From: Leishmania donovani
Lineage: Eukaryota > Euglenozoa > Kinetoplastea > Trypanosomatida > Trypanosomatidae
Direction: 5' to 3'
NCBI RefSeq assembly: GCF_000227135.1
Contig: NC_018259.1
Coordinates: 1,026,406 to 1,090,405 of the forward strand
Length of the DNA: 64,000 nt
Shown here piece by piece: positions 10,789 to 21,632 of the stretch (positions are counted from its first letter, which is position 1; every line of letters starts with the position of its first letter). The position numbers and the translations under genes were made by a program. Under the pieces are notes generated by a model, which was given only the letters and a program-made list of their open reading frames with translations, was not told the origin of the DNA and did no database searches.

Positions 10789-13749
10789 CGCTCTTGAGAA
10801 AGAGAGTGTGGAAGAGGGGGTTCTAAATATCCGAGAAAAATGAGTCCTTTGTTGAGATATCACTGCAGCGCCACGGAAGAGGATGTGGCGCTTCCACTAC
10901 GGCCGTTCTACCCGAAGGTGAGGAGAGAATGCTATGCGTGTGCGTACGCATGCGCGTGCTCTCGTCTTTGGCGGCAAAGGAACGCGAGGGAGGAGCGGGA
11001 AGGAGGGCTTCACTAGACTACGCTATGCTACGTAAACATAAAAACAAAAAGAAAAATCAACGAGCAAGTGAAAAGAGCGATGGGGCTCTGGCACAGGCAG
11101 CGACGGCAACCACAACGCGCACAGCAGTCGAAGGTAGAGTGTGTATGTATGTATGTGTGTGTGTGTGTGTGTAACCAGAACAAAGTCGGGTATCGAGCTA
11201 AACAGAAGATGTGTTCCTACGCAAAGACAACAAGGGGCACCATAGTTGTGAGAGACGACGACAGAAAATCGCGTGTGGCGGCAAAGGCCAGAAAACGAGT
11301 ACGAGTGCGCACAGCGTCGGATGCGCGAGTACTCCGTGCTGAAGCTGTACAGAAAGGGGGGTTTTGAGAGAGAGAAAGATGAACAGGCGAAGTCAGTGGT
11401 GATGCTCTTAGCGGATGGAGTTCGGGGTGATGAAGGGAAGCTTGCTTCTGCGCGGGAAGCAGCGAAGATTCAAGGAGGAAGCTTGTACAAAGTCTCAGCT
11501 GCTGCGTCACAAAAAAAAAGGAAAACCTAAGTTGTGCAACTGAGAGAAAACACGGGGCACAACAAAGCCTCGATACCACTGAGAGACACGCACACACACA
11601 AGGACCTGAAGGGAGGGGGTGCGAGGACGGCACGGGCGGAGGCTCATCCTACAAGAAATCGGAGATTGATGTCGATAGTTGTCGTCGGCGTTGATACACA
11701 TATGCGTGTAAAGAGAGAGAGTGAGAAGTGGGGAAAGGGGGGTAGATGAGATACGAAATATCGGAGCAGTGACAATGGAAACAATAGATATATGCATGCG
11801 TGCAACGGTGTGCTGCACCACCGTGAGCATGCGCGCATACGTAAAAGCCCATCAGCGGTTGTACGGATGCGCTCCGTGTGGTAAATGAGCCACTCCAGTT
11901 TTTCTCTTCCCCGTTTTGTGTCTTCACGACTCGTCTCTCGAAACTCGAGAGGTGCTTACACGTGAAAAGACGCCGCTTCCGAGCGAAAAGGCCGCGTCTT
12001 CCTGTGCGCCTCTGCGTGGCCACACGCATGAGCACACTTTCTCACTGGCGAGCGCTCCTCTTTTTAGTTGTCGCCGCCCGCCCACCCACCCCCTCGAATC
12101 GATGTTGCTGCTCTGTTTCGTGTGTTCGTTTCTATGTTAGGTCTCTGCATTCGTCGACTGTTTTCACCTAGAAGGTCATGGAGTCGCGCGCACGTGTGCA
12201 TGCACAAGCACATCATGGGGATGTGAACGCACCGTGTAACCACGGAAACAACGAAACACATCATGGGACAGAGAGGAGAGAGGAAAGTGGGGAGGTTCAT
12301 ATATCTTTATATACGCATGCGTGCGAAACCCTTGAGGCCGAACACCTACGAGCATACACACACAACCTACATATGTATTCTGTTGTTGACATATGCGCTC
12401 CGTTTCGTTGCGGTTTCCGTTTCAAGCCGAAGGAGAGGAGGAGAGAACAGAGAAAGAAAAAGAAAAACGATGAGGCACGACACCAAAACACGCACACGTG
12501 CACCAAACGTGCGAAGGGGGAAAAACACACACATTTTTTTCGGTTCATCATTAAAGAAGCAGCGCAAGAAAACAAAAGCCGAAGCAGACAGTGGCACAGC
12601 ATCACGCACGCGCACAGCACACGTACTCACACACACAATGGCATAGTATGACGCCCCCGCCCCCAGTCACGAAGTAGCCCCACAAGAGCGAATAGAAAGA
12701 GAAAAAAAGAAACAAAAAGAGAAAGGAAAAGACGCGTGCATCAGAGCGAGGAAGAAGCAAGTACAGAAAAAAAAACGAAAACGAAATAGGAAAGCCACAA
12801 GAGGCGAAAATATCCATCACGAGAGAGAGAAGGAGAAAATATGGGGCGTCCGTCAGGCGCAACAGGAGGGCAAAGAGCGCAAGCCAGACGAAAGCGAAAG
12901 CCCAGCGGCGTCCTTCACACACGCACACACACACACAGAAACTCGCTTTTGCGAAAGCGGAGGCACCGAGAGAGAGAGCATGGGGGAGGGGGCATGGACA
13001 GCGGAGATGTTGGGTGGCCTGTGCGAAAACGTTATCCCTGCGTCCGAGTGCTCCTTATCCCACGCCGTTCAAGTGCAGGTGTGTAGATTCGATACCTATC
13101 ATGCGTGCTTTCCCGTATGACAGCGTGGAGCAGATTACCTTTCAAGCAAAGAACCCTTTTCTCCTTCTCTCTCGCCGAACAACGGTGTAGAAGCACTGCG
13201 GAGAGCAGATCGCGGAGGGCACACACACGCACCAAGAAGGAAGAAGGGAAAGGATAGGGAGAAGGCTTACCTCTGTTTTGCGTATTACGAGGTCACCGAT
13301 GCTTTCACAAATCCAGGAACCAGCGGGGCAGACACGCCCACGCGCGCCAAAGAAAACACTAAAGAAAGTAAGGGGGAGAGGGAGGGGGGCGGTACATAAG
13401 ATAGATTGATGAGAAAGTAACATAAAAAGCTAGAGAAGGAGCATGAGAGAGGGGGCGGGGAAGGAAAAAAAAAAGAGAGGCACGCGCACTGCATACGAGA
13501 CGCTCACACAGACACACATGCACACACTTTCGGAGAAGGTACAAAGGATAAAAAAAATGTCAACCAAACGCGCGCCTTGCGTGGCAGTGTTGTGTGTGTG
13601 CGTGCTGTGCCTTTTCTTGCGCGTACGCGCCGCATAAACTAACTATTCGTTTTTGTTGTTATTGTGAACTCGACCGAACCGCTCCACCCACGAACATGTC
13701 AGCCACCCAGGCACGGATACAACCACAGTTCACCTCGCTCAGCTGCACA
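10789..13749. other. Long intergenic region between the gap-interrupted gene and the SOD-like gene
   Basis: About 3 kb of A/G-rich simple sequence with TG and CA repeats (for example 11142-11171) and A-rich runs. It should hold a long 3' UTR for the gap-interrupted gene and the 5' UTR of the SOD-like gene. No credible gene is seen. If the gap gene ends in the alternative frame (stop at 13659), the first 91 bases on the gap side are coding. Confidence 0.5.
10793..10794 (-). promoter_or_regulatory. Predicted spliced-leader acceptor AG for the SOD-like gene
   Basis: A pyrimidine run (complement of 10797-10822) ends in TCTCAAG only four bases before the ATG. An alternative AG lies near 10826. 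Either choice excludes the GTG-initiated upstream extension. Confidence 0.35.
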
Positions 13750-14466
13750 TCACGGTTGAACGCTGGTTTTCCAGGACGGCTCGTCATGCCGCCGAGCCAT
13801 GGACGTACGTCCAGCGCGCTCTTCTCGTTCTTCCCCGTCCTTGTCCGTACGTCGCATGCGCGCTGCGTGAGCGGCGCCCGAGGNNNNNNNNNNNNNNNNN
13901 NNNNNNNNNNNNNNNNNNNNNNNNNNNNNNNNNNNNNNNNNNNNNNNNNNNNNNNNNNNNNNNNNNNNNNNNNNNNNNNNNNNNNNNNNNNNNNNNNNNN
14001 NNNNNNNNNNNNNNNNNNNNNNNNNNNNNNNNNNNNNNNNNNNNNNNNNNNNNNNNNNNNNNNNNNNNNNNNNNNNNNNNNNNNNNNNNNNNNNNNNNNN
14101 NNNNNNNNNNNNNNNNNNNNNNNNNNNNNNNNNNNNNNNNNNNNNNNNNNNNNNNNNNNNNNNNNNNNNNNNNNNNNNNNNNNNNNNNNNNNNNNNNNNN
14201 NNNNNNNNNNNNNNNNNNNNNNNNNNNNNNNNNNNNNNNNNNNNNNNNNNNNNNNNNNNNNNNNNNNNNNNNNNNNNNNNNNNNNNNNNNNNNNNNNNNN
14301 NNNNNNNNNNNNNNNNNNNNNNNNNNNNNNNNNNNNNNNNNNNNNNNNNNNNNNNNNNNNNNNNNNNNNNNNNNNNNNNNNNNNNNNNNNNNNNNNNNNC
14401 ATCGTGGCCCCGCCTCAAGGCAACGCTGCTGTCTGTGGAAGAGGGCTCGGTGTCTTCATCGTCCAT
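13750..14466 (-). CDS. Hypothetical protein interrupted by an assembly gap
   Basis: A minus-strand gene is supported by its 5' end. An ATG at 14466 opens MDDEDTEPSSTDSSVALRR, and six bases upstream lies an excellent acceptor: a C/T-rich run (complement of 14475-14512) with a nearby AG at 14473-14474. The coding sequence then runs into 516 unknown bases (13884-14399). If the gap length is exact, the frame stays open and ends at 13750 with a basic, Glu/Arg-rich C-terminus, about 238 residues in total. If the gap length is off by one frame, the open frame that stops at 13659 would be the end instead, with a C-terminus including WLGGMTSRPGKPAFNRD. The product is not recognisable from the visible ends. 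It is possible that no single frame crosses the gap. Confidence 0.45.
   Translation of the reverse strand: MDDEDTEPSSTDSSVALRRGHDXXXXXXXXXXXXXXXXXXXXXXXXXXXXXXXXXXXXXXXXXXXXXXXXXXXXXXXXXXXXXXXXXXXXXXXXXXXXXXXXXXXXXXXXXXXXXXXXXXXXXXXXXXXXXXXXXXXXXXXXXXXXXXXXXXXXXXXXXXXXXXXXXXXXXXXXXXXXXXXXXXXXXXXXXXXXXSGAAHAARMRRTDKDGEEREERAGRTSMARRHDEPSWKTSVQP
13884..14399. other. Assembly gap (516 N)
   Basis: An uninterrupted run of N. Its length, 516, is a multiple of three and not a default placeholder size, so it may be a paired-read estimate. It breaks the minus-strand gene that starts at 14466. Nothing can be said about its content. Confidence 0.99.
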
Positions 14467-14472
14467 TTCGGT

Positions 14473-14474
14473 CT
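14473..14474 (-). promoter_or_regulatory. Predicted spliced-leader acceptor AG for the gap-interrupted gene
   Basis: The coding strand reads a C/T-rich run (complement of 14475-14512), then TATGAAATAG, then six bases and ATG. It is one of the clearest acceptors in the window and the main reason to believe a gene starts at 14466. Confidence 0.5.
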
Positions 14475-14499
14475 ATTTCATAGGAAGGGGGAAGGGGGT

Positions 14500-15475
14500 C
14501 TGGATGGCGTGCCCACATGCACCGCGACAGATGGAACGCTGCTACACATCTGTGGTAGCAGGGAGCACTCCGCCCTCTCCTGAGCCCGCACGCCTCTGGC
14601 AGGAGTGGGTGTGCCAAGCGGAAGGGGCTCTCGGACAGGCACGTGCGGCTGCGCGCAGAGAATTCACAGCTTGTCCTTCAGAAGGGGGCATAGGGGGCAG
14701 TGGTACCCCACTGTCAGCAGAGCGCCAGGCAGCAAACCATCTGCACACCATGCAGCCTCTGTCAGCCACTCGCCTCTGCAGACATCGAAAACGCGGGCAG
14801 GTGCTCGCGCGCAACTGGTGTGATCGAAAACTTCCCGTGCCGCCACGTCACTCTCAGGTTTGTAGCAGGGCGTGAGGTGTATCCGTCTAGTAGGGCCATC
14901 GAAGCAAAGTCAGGGCCTCTCTGCTCCAGTTTCGTCTTTGAGCACGTTGGGGCCGGCGCCTTTACGTATGTTCTCTCGCACAGGCGCAGAAACGCCACCA
15001 CCGTGTTTCCTTTCCCTTGCCGCACCGCGATGCTGAAAAGACGGGAGAAGAATGTGCCCTTCAGACCTGTGGAGTAAAATGCGCCTCTCTTACCGAATAC
15101 AGACTTGGATCGAAGACTCGACGAGGAGCCAGGCCAACTAACACCGCTGGGTACCGCTCAAGCCCCATGCAGCGCCACTGCACACAGTACAGGGTAGGCC
15201 CTAGATCGCGCTCCAAGTCCCCGCGACGCAGCAAAAGCCAGAGAGACAGTCGGTGGGCGCGTGTGCTTGTGGAGTCGTCGGAGCGATTCGTGGTGAGATG
15301 GCACACACGTTATCAGCGTGGCCGGATGTCTCTTCGGCGCAGCACTAGCCCAGACCTCTCTGCCGGCACCAAGAGTCCGCAACCGTACCCGAGTGCAAGC
15401 TGTGCAGGCTCCTGGCTCCCACACAGAGTGTCCATTCGGAACCCTGGATACCGCGCGCTGAGGTGGCAGGCATGA
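14500..15475. mobile_element. Candidate degenerate retroposon (SIDER-like) island
   Basis: A roughly 1 kb island of high-complexity sequence without homopolymers or dinucleotide repeats, flanked by simple-sequence spacer. It has no convincing coding frame and lies where the CBL 3' UTR is expected. Size and location fit SIDER1/SIDER2 elements, which are short extinct ingi-related retroposons common in Leishmania 3' UTRs. I cannot recall the consensus well enough to align it, and no target-site duplication or clear poly-A tail was identified, so this is inference. A decayed gene is the alternative. Confidence 0.2.
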
Positions 15476-18099
15476 TCGGGGGGAAGGGGAAAAGAAAGAA
15501 AGGAAGAAAAGAGAGTTGGCTTTCAAAGGCGCTACTCGTGCACACACACACACACGACGGTGTTTCTGCCCATCCCCAATGCGCCGGCCACCGCTGCCCT
15601 CCATCCACTCCCTCCACCACAGCCGTTGCTGTCATCGATTGTACGAAGAAAAGAAAGAGTGCGTGTTCATGTCCTGATTAACTCCCGCCCTTCGTGCCTC
15701 TCAAAGAAGAGGGGGGATGTCAGCTCATAAGAACGGAAGAGAAGGAGGAGGGAAAAAAAAGTAAGGATGGGATAGCATGCTGGGGGTGGGGAGCGGGGCA
15801 CGTGCACATGTCCTCCGTGACTGTTACGAAGTGCCTGTGTAGGTGTGTGTGTGGTATCGGCTGCCAGAATGTGGCAAAGGGAAGAGCGGAAAAATAAAAA
15901 CGAAAAGAAAGACGGAGAGAGACGCCCAGAGCGAGGGTGTCTTAGCACGCAGACACAGAAACGCAACGTTACACGAAGGAGTGGGGTGAGGACAGAGAAA
16001 GGGAGGTGAGCAAAGGCACGCGGAGTGGAGGTGTAGGGCAGTGTCTCTCGCCTCTCCGTACACCTGCCCGTCTCTCTGTCTCCAGGCAGAGGCACAGGCA
16101 GCGAGATGGGCAGGTAGACTGGGAGGCGGGAAGTGGCGGCGCGGCATAAAAGGGGCACGATGCGAAAGGGAAGTCGGAGAAAGGAAGAGGGACAGAAGCA
16201 ATACGCACACAGCACACAGAGAAACGGCAAGAGAAACGAAGACAAGAAAAGCGCTGCGGCGCAGGGGGGGGGGCGCACTCACTAATCGAGGCGATCGCAT
16301 GCAATGTGAGTTCAAAGTGAAAAAAAAAAAGAAACAAACGTCGGCGTCCTCTCTCTCTCTCTCCCCTCCCCTCCCGCCGTCATATTGGCCTCCTGGACGA
16401 TTCGTTTTACAGCTCTGCGGATGCTCTCTCACACCGGACCCCATGGCGCTATGAAACTGCCCTTCGCGTCGCCTTCTCTCCCGGGATTCGCGCACAGGCG
16501 CGTACACCGCTCGCACTGTGCGTGGCGTAGCGCACGAAGCTGTACAAGGAGCTCGTGAAAGGAGAATGAAGGCGACAGGCGAGCAAGTTGGCGAGCAAAA
16601 GCAAGCGCATACGGCAAAAGGCAGGTTGGGTTGCGTGAGGCGAGCGATGCAGAGGCCAAAGCACATCGGTCAAGATACCCGCATCCCGATCGACAACAGA
16701 GAAGAGAGAGAGGGAAGGAGGGCAAGAAGACGCATGTGCACTTCAGGTGCGCGTGCATGTGGGGATGAGGAGAGGGGTCGGACCGCCATGTGCTGCAGCA
16801 CAACTCACCGGTAAGAAAACGTGCGGGCAATGAAAAAAAAAAAGAAGAGAAAACAAGAAAAAGCGCGCCATGTCTTTGCTGTTTTTGATGCACACACATA
16901 CATATATGTATGTCTCCGTATATATGTATACCTTCATACTAAACAGCGGCACTGGCGAAGGCGCGCATCACAGTTGACGTGCACCGTCATCTTGTCGAGT
17001 GTGGGCGGTCCCTTTTTTGTCGTTTTTAGTTTCGTTTTGTGTGTGTGTGTGTGTGTGTCGCTTTTTTGTTTTCGCACTCACGTGTGAAGGACAAAAAAAA
17101 GTGGGCAAAGGCGTAGGTTAGGGAGAGCGGGGGTACGGAGAGGGGGGCAGAAGAGGGGGGAGGGGGCGTCGTACACGTCCGCACGAACGTCACATCATCC
17201 CATGGACAACAACATGCTTTGAAAAAAAAAGGACGGAAGCTGTGCACGAACCAAAAACAAAAAATAAGACGTGATAGATATAATATATATAATACTAATA
17301 AACAGCGCACGACAACTACAAATACGGAGTCCGCTCGCTTCACTCATGAAGGGAGAAGAGTGGAGGCAGCGGCGATGGCATGTGGGTGGTGTGGCGGAGA
17401 TGCCGTTCGCTGACGTACACCAGTCCAGTGAATCAGCAACATCTATAAGATGGGGTCCTCTCTCTCTCCCCGTCATCTCTGCTTGCGCGTCGTTCGCGAG
17501 TAAAACTACCCTACGTCTATAACGCGTGTGTCGACCATATCCAGTTCGTTGTGCGCCCACCTCTGCGGCTTTTGTTTCTCCCCAGCTTCCGGCGCCGCCG
17601 CTCGCTCCGTTTTGAGACGGGCAAAGAGAGGGGAGAGCGCGAGGAAGAGGTGGGCGCATCGTCTGATGCCCGCGTGCCAGTGTGCGCGCATCACTCGTCC
17701 CTCACACACGCCCCGCCTCCCGCCTGCCGTTCCTCTCTCCTCGCCGTCGCTTTTTGCTTCATGCATTGCAAAGACACGCACACACATGGACAGACCCCAC
17801 TGACACAGGCCGTGCACCTTCGCATCCATATCGTGTCGCCGACATGCGCGCGTGCGTGGCTATCTGTGGCGGCGAGGGTGTGCGAGAGGGGGTGGGCGGG
17901 GTGGGCGGGAGACACGGCGTGTGCCACACCACCGCGGCACAAAAGGCGGAGACAGCAAACACAAAGAAAAGCAAAGAGGAAACGTCAGCAATGACTTGCT
18001 ACGTTCGTGCGCATGTCGAGATAAGCGGTGTCACATCCACAGTAGTGGAAAGGCGGCGGGGGACAGAGGCGAGCCAGTCCCCGGAGAGGATCTACCTGC

Positions 18100-19299
18100 T
18101 TAGCAGCCCATCGACTCTCCGCGCAGCTTGTCGAAACCCCGGCAGATGTCCTGCTTGAGATCCTCCAAGCTCTCGAGGCCGATCTGGAAACGGAGAAGGA
18201 TGCCACCAGGGGCGAAGGTGGTTGCCGTGCGGTACGTGGTGCAGTCGAAGCACATTACAAGACTCTCGAAGCCGCCCCATGAAAAGCCTATGCTGAAGAG
18301 CTTGTAGCTGCCGATCATCCGCTCCACGTCCTGCAGCGCGTACTTGGGGCGCAGCACGATCGAGAAGAGGCCGGAGGAGCCGGTGAAGTCGCGCCTCCAG
18401 ATCTCGTGGCCACGACAGCTGGGGAACGCCGGGTGCAGCACCTTGAGTACCTCCTCGCGGCTCTCCATGAAGCGCGCCATCTCGAGCCCGCGCTTCTCCG
18501 CCTCCTTGAGGCGAATGTACATGGTGCGAAGCCCCCGCAGCCCCAGGTAGCAGTCCTCGTTGCCGGGCACCGACTGCAAGAGGTTCATGAACCCCCGCAG
18601 CTTTGGGTACCACTTCTCGTTGGCTGAGATGAGACCCAGCAGCAGGTCTGAGTGGCCGCCGACGTACTTGGTGCCAGCCTCCACCGAGATGTCGCACCCT
18701 ATGCCGAGAGCGTCAAAAAAGATGGGAGTGGCCCAAGTGTTGTCGATGATCGTCGTAACGTTGAATTCGCGTGCCACAGCGCAGATCATCGGCACATCCT
18801 GGATTTCGAAGGTCTGCGACCCCGGTGACTCCATGAAGATTACGGTGGTGTTGGGCTTCTGGTGGAGCAGCTCACGCAGCTCGTCTGCCGTGATGCAGGG
18901 ATCGTAGTAGGTCGTGGTGATGCCCTTGGTCACCAAGAAGTTGTCGCACAGGTTACGGGTGGGCAGATAGACTGCGTCCGCCACAAGAATATTGTCACCG
19001 CTGTTCGCGGCCGCCAGCAGCGCGTACGCTATCGCCTGCATGCCCGACGACACGACAATACTGCCAGCACCGCCGGTGAGCGCAGTCCAGGCGTTCTGCA
19101 GGTTCGTCACGGTGGGGTTGCCAGCGGTGCCGTACCAGTACGGGGAGCGGCGCTTCAGTGCGTCATCGACGCTCTTATAGAGGACGGTGGAACCGCGGTA
19201 GATGGGGCAGTTGATGAAGCCCCATTGCTCATCCGGGTTGCGGCCGACACGGCCCAGCTTGGTCTCGACAGAGCATTGATCAGATGACTGATGTGGCAT
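18100..19299 (-). CDS. CBL: Cystathionine beta-lyase (bacterial MetC type)
   Basis: A 399-residue PLP enzyme of the Cys/Met metabolism family that cleaves cystathionine to homocysteine, pyruvate and ammonia. The cofactor lysine is Lys211 in SVEAGTKYVGGHSD. Asp186 in IIDNTWATP should contact the PLP pyridine nitrogen, and Tyr56 (YWYGT) and Tyr111 (DAVYLPT) fill the usual positions. Length and motif order match bacterial MetC better than eukaryotic cystathionine lyases. This agrees with the view that trypanosomatids gained this gene from bacteria, although codon use here looks like that of the neighbours. The protein has no obvious targeting peptide, so it is probably cytosolic. The start at 19299 is ATG, about 72 bases downstream of a strong acceptor. 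Confidence 0.9.
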   Translation of the reverse strand: MPHQSSDQCSVETKLGRVGRNPDEQWGFINCPIYRGSTVLYKSVDDALKRRSPYWYGTAGNPTVTNLQNAWTALTGGAGSIVVSSGMQAIAYALLAAANSGDNILVADAVYLPTRNLCDNFLVTKGITTTYYDPCITADELRELLHQKPNTTVIFMESPGSQTFEIQDVPMICAVAREFNVTTIIDNTWATPIFFDALGIGCDISVEAGTKYVGGHSDLLLGLISANEKWYPKLRGFMNLLQSVPGNEDCYLGLRGLRTMYIRLKEAEKRGLEMARFMESREEVLKVLHPAFPSCRGHEIWRRDFTGSSGLFSIVLRPKYALQDVERMIGSYKLFSIGFSWGGFESLVMCFDCTTYRTATTFAPGGILLRFQIGLESLEDLKQDICRGFDKLRGESMGC

Positions 19300-19371
19300 T
19301 GCAACACGGAAGAGCTGCCGTTGAGGGCAAGCGGGAGCGGGCAGTCGTGGACTGTTGGCAGGCGGGTAGTG

Positions 19372-19373
19372 CT
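19372..19373 (-). promoter_or_regulatory. Predicted spliced-leader acceptor AG for CBL
   Basis: The coding strand has a C/T run of about 25 bases (complement of 19374-19400) ending in CCTTTACAG, a near-ideal trypanosomatid trans-splice acceptor. It gives a 5' UTR of about 72 bases. Confidence 0.6.
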
Positions 19374-20199
19374 GTAAAGGAAATGGGGGAGGGGGGTTCA
19401 GTGGTGGCTGAGCAAGAGATGGGAACGCGCATCTGGTGTGAGATGGGGGGTGTGGATGTATGCGTGAGCGTGTTCACGTTGTCGTGCATTCGCGCAAACG
19501 TGTGGAGGCGGATGAAGGGAGAGCGTTAAGACAGAAGCAGCGAGAAGGCAAGCGCAAGGACGGTGCGTAATGAATAAAGCTCCAGCCAGAGATGCAGCAC
19601 AGAACAGCTGGCGGTTGGGGCAGAGGAGGAAAGAGGGAAGGCATGCGGGAGTGTGCCGCAACGGCCCCAAAGGGCCGAGGAAAGCAAAGATGTCGTCCGT
19701 CACAATCTCCTCCCTCACTGACAGCTGCGCCCGCCACCCGTGAGCCCCGCGCAGCAGCGCGGGGACGTCGGAACAGCCGAAGAGATTCCATAAGCCAACG
19801 CAGAACGCTGATGTTCGCGGTGTCTTCTCGTTGCTGCGGCCTCTCTGACGCCGTCCATGACGGCGATTATGCGCACACTTGCGTTTGTACCCCTGGGTCG
19901 CGGAAGAAAGACTGCCGCTAGGCCGGTATGTATGCGTGGAGGACAGGGATGCTTCCGAGCCCACCGCGAGAGAGCATGACTGCGTCCGAGCTTCAGAAGG
20001 CTCTCCGGTGAGGGGCTCGGTTCGCGCGACGTCGCTGTCACCCGCCGCGTTGGGAGACGTCGGAGGAGCCACCGGCACCTTTGACGGGGCAAGGGATGCG
20101 GTGGAAGCAATGGTGGCGGCCGCGGAGGGGGCGCAGGACGGCGCAGAGTCGGTCACCGTAAGCCTGGTCGGCTCCCCGCTGGATCGGCCGGTTTGTCGA

Positions 20200-20920
20200 T
20201 TGGCGTAGCACGCTTGGCGCCTGCGTGGGCCGGTTTTGCGTTGCCACAAGCTAGGGTGGAAGGAGGTCCCACAGCAGCGACGTTCCTGGCGGTAACGGGG
20301 AGAGCCATGCCGCAGATGTTCGATATGCTTATCGCCGCATAGGCATCAGCGGCCGGCTTTCGAAACCGAGCGTGCACAAGCCCAGGCACACACACACACA
20401 CGTGCGCAATGAGCTGCATGGGGTGTGAAACCCGCCCGTGGCGCCTTTACGAGCGCGAGCAGCTGTGTCCGGTCTGTGTGTGCGGGCGTGTTCACGACCT
20501 ACCTCTCCTCCATGATGATGAAGCGAAGGGCAGGCATCGCTTATTGAGTGGCGCGCATGTGTGCGCTCGTGTGGGGTGAGGGCCTAGGGAAAGAGGAGAG
20601 GGAACTGAATACGGCATTCAGCAGATGCCGCTCGCGCTGAGCGCAACGCCTGCACACCTCGTCCTGACGTCGGTCTGCATCGCACTAGGCTGTGCCCACA
20701 CTCCAAGAGTGGCACTCGCCGCTGTAAAGACGCTTGCCGTGGTCGGCACGGTACGCGTTGCTTGTATGCACTGGTGCGTCCGCCTTGAGCGGTGGAAAAG
20801 TGCAACAGCATCCCGCGCTCGCGTGGCTGAGCTAACGACCCACACGCACCCGCACGACGGCACACAGAGACGACTGAGATGTCGAGCCCAGCGGAGCTCG
20901 CTGCATCCTTGTTGATGCAC
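20200..20920. mobile_element. Candidate degenerate retroposon (SIDER-like) island
   Basis: A block of about 700 bases of high-complexity sequence inside the expected 3' UTR of the tRNA methyltransferase gene, broken only by a short CA run at about 20388-20402. It has no credible protein frame. Position and size match SIDER2-type elements, which affect mRNA stability in Leishmania. By eye I found no long words shared with the islands at 14.5-15.5 kb or 48.0-48.4 kb, and I could not define the 5' signature or tail. This is inference only. Confidence 0.25.
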
Positions 20921-21632
20921 TAAGGTGTTGCCCTCCCTCTTTTTCTTCCGAGTCGACGCGCACTTCCTTGCCTTTCAGCGTGGACTGAGGGTCGCTGTAA
21001 CTCATTATCATTATGGCTGTGAGACTTGACGTAGATGTTAGTATTGTAGGATATGGGGCGGGGACTGGCGTATCCTCCGCTCTTCCCTCCCAGTCTCTCG
21101 AGGGCGTGTCCGTGCCCATGTGTGTGATGTTGCCCCTCTTTGTGTGTGTGTGTGTGTGTGTTGTCTTTGCTCTCCGCGTTGGCGCTTCCGCTTACGGGCC
21201 CCCGTGGGATGAAGGGTGCGCCACCGACTAGCGCATACGCAGACTCGTGGCGCGAGGCGGGAGAGAGCAAAACAGGCAGACAGCGTATCCGTGTCAGGTG
21301 ATCACGCTAGCGAGACTCGATTCGAGAGAACACAGAGAAACACACACACACACATTCGTGCAAGAGTGCAGCACAACAGCAGCCTGCAGGCAGATGCAGA
21401 AGCTGTCGGTTGCCGCAGCTGTGCAGCGTGGTGCACAGCTGCGGCCGCGGCGTGTGCATGCTTCTACGTGTATGTGTGTGCGTTTGTGAGGCAAGCACCG
21501 TTGACACCGGCGTCACTACCACAGGAAGCAATAGAGAGAGAGACGGCTATCCGATCAGCATGTGATTCTCCGCCACCGTCCACTTCAATAGCCGCCTGCG
21601 CCTCCTTCCATCTCCCCACCTGCTTCGCCCCT

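Larger units (their letters stand above)
14467..18099. other. Long intergenic region downstream of cystathionine beta-lyase
   Basis: This 3.6 kb spacer has two parts. From about 14500 to 15475 the sequence has high complexity, unlike ordinary spacers here (see the separate entry). From about 15480 to 18099 it is typical: A/G-rich, with (TG)n at 17038-17058, poly-T and poly-A runs and an A/T-rich patch at 17255-17310. It should contain the CBL 3' UTR. Large open frames at 15667-16666 are Ser/Leu/Phe/Cys-rich simple-sequence translations and are not called. Confidence 0.5.
19300..21632. other. Intergenic region between the tRNA methyltransferase and CBL genes
   Basis: A 2.3 kb spacer that should carry the 3' UTR of the methyltransferase. 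Most of 19850-20930 is of unusually high complexity, while 20930-21500 returns to simple sequence with (TG)n at 21139-21161. Long frames at 19398-20249 on the minus strand and 19879-20208 on the plus strand exist. The minus frame has no ATG, and neither encodes a recognisable domain. Confidence 0.5.

Noticed and set aside
13594..14583. Plus-strand frame through the N gap
   Set aside because: It is open only because N gives no stops; opposite to the transcription direction, while the minus strand has a good acceptor and ATG at this locus.
15667..16666. Overlapping minus-strand frames of 203 and 280 codons rich in Leu, Ser, Phe and Cys
   Set aside because: Translations of purine/pyrimidine simple sequence; mutually overlapping in different frames, no domain.
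19879..20208. A 109-codon plus-strand frame with protein-like composition
   Set aside because: It is on the wrong strand for this polycistron, has no recognisable domain and is mirrored by an open minus frame; kept only as part of a possible relic.
19398..20249. A 283-codon minus-strand open frame between CBL and the methyltransferase genes
   Set aside because: It begins at TTG with no ATG anywhere, runs through simple sequence at its end and overlaps the CBL acceptor region.
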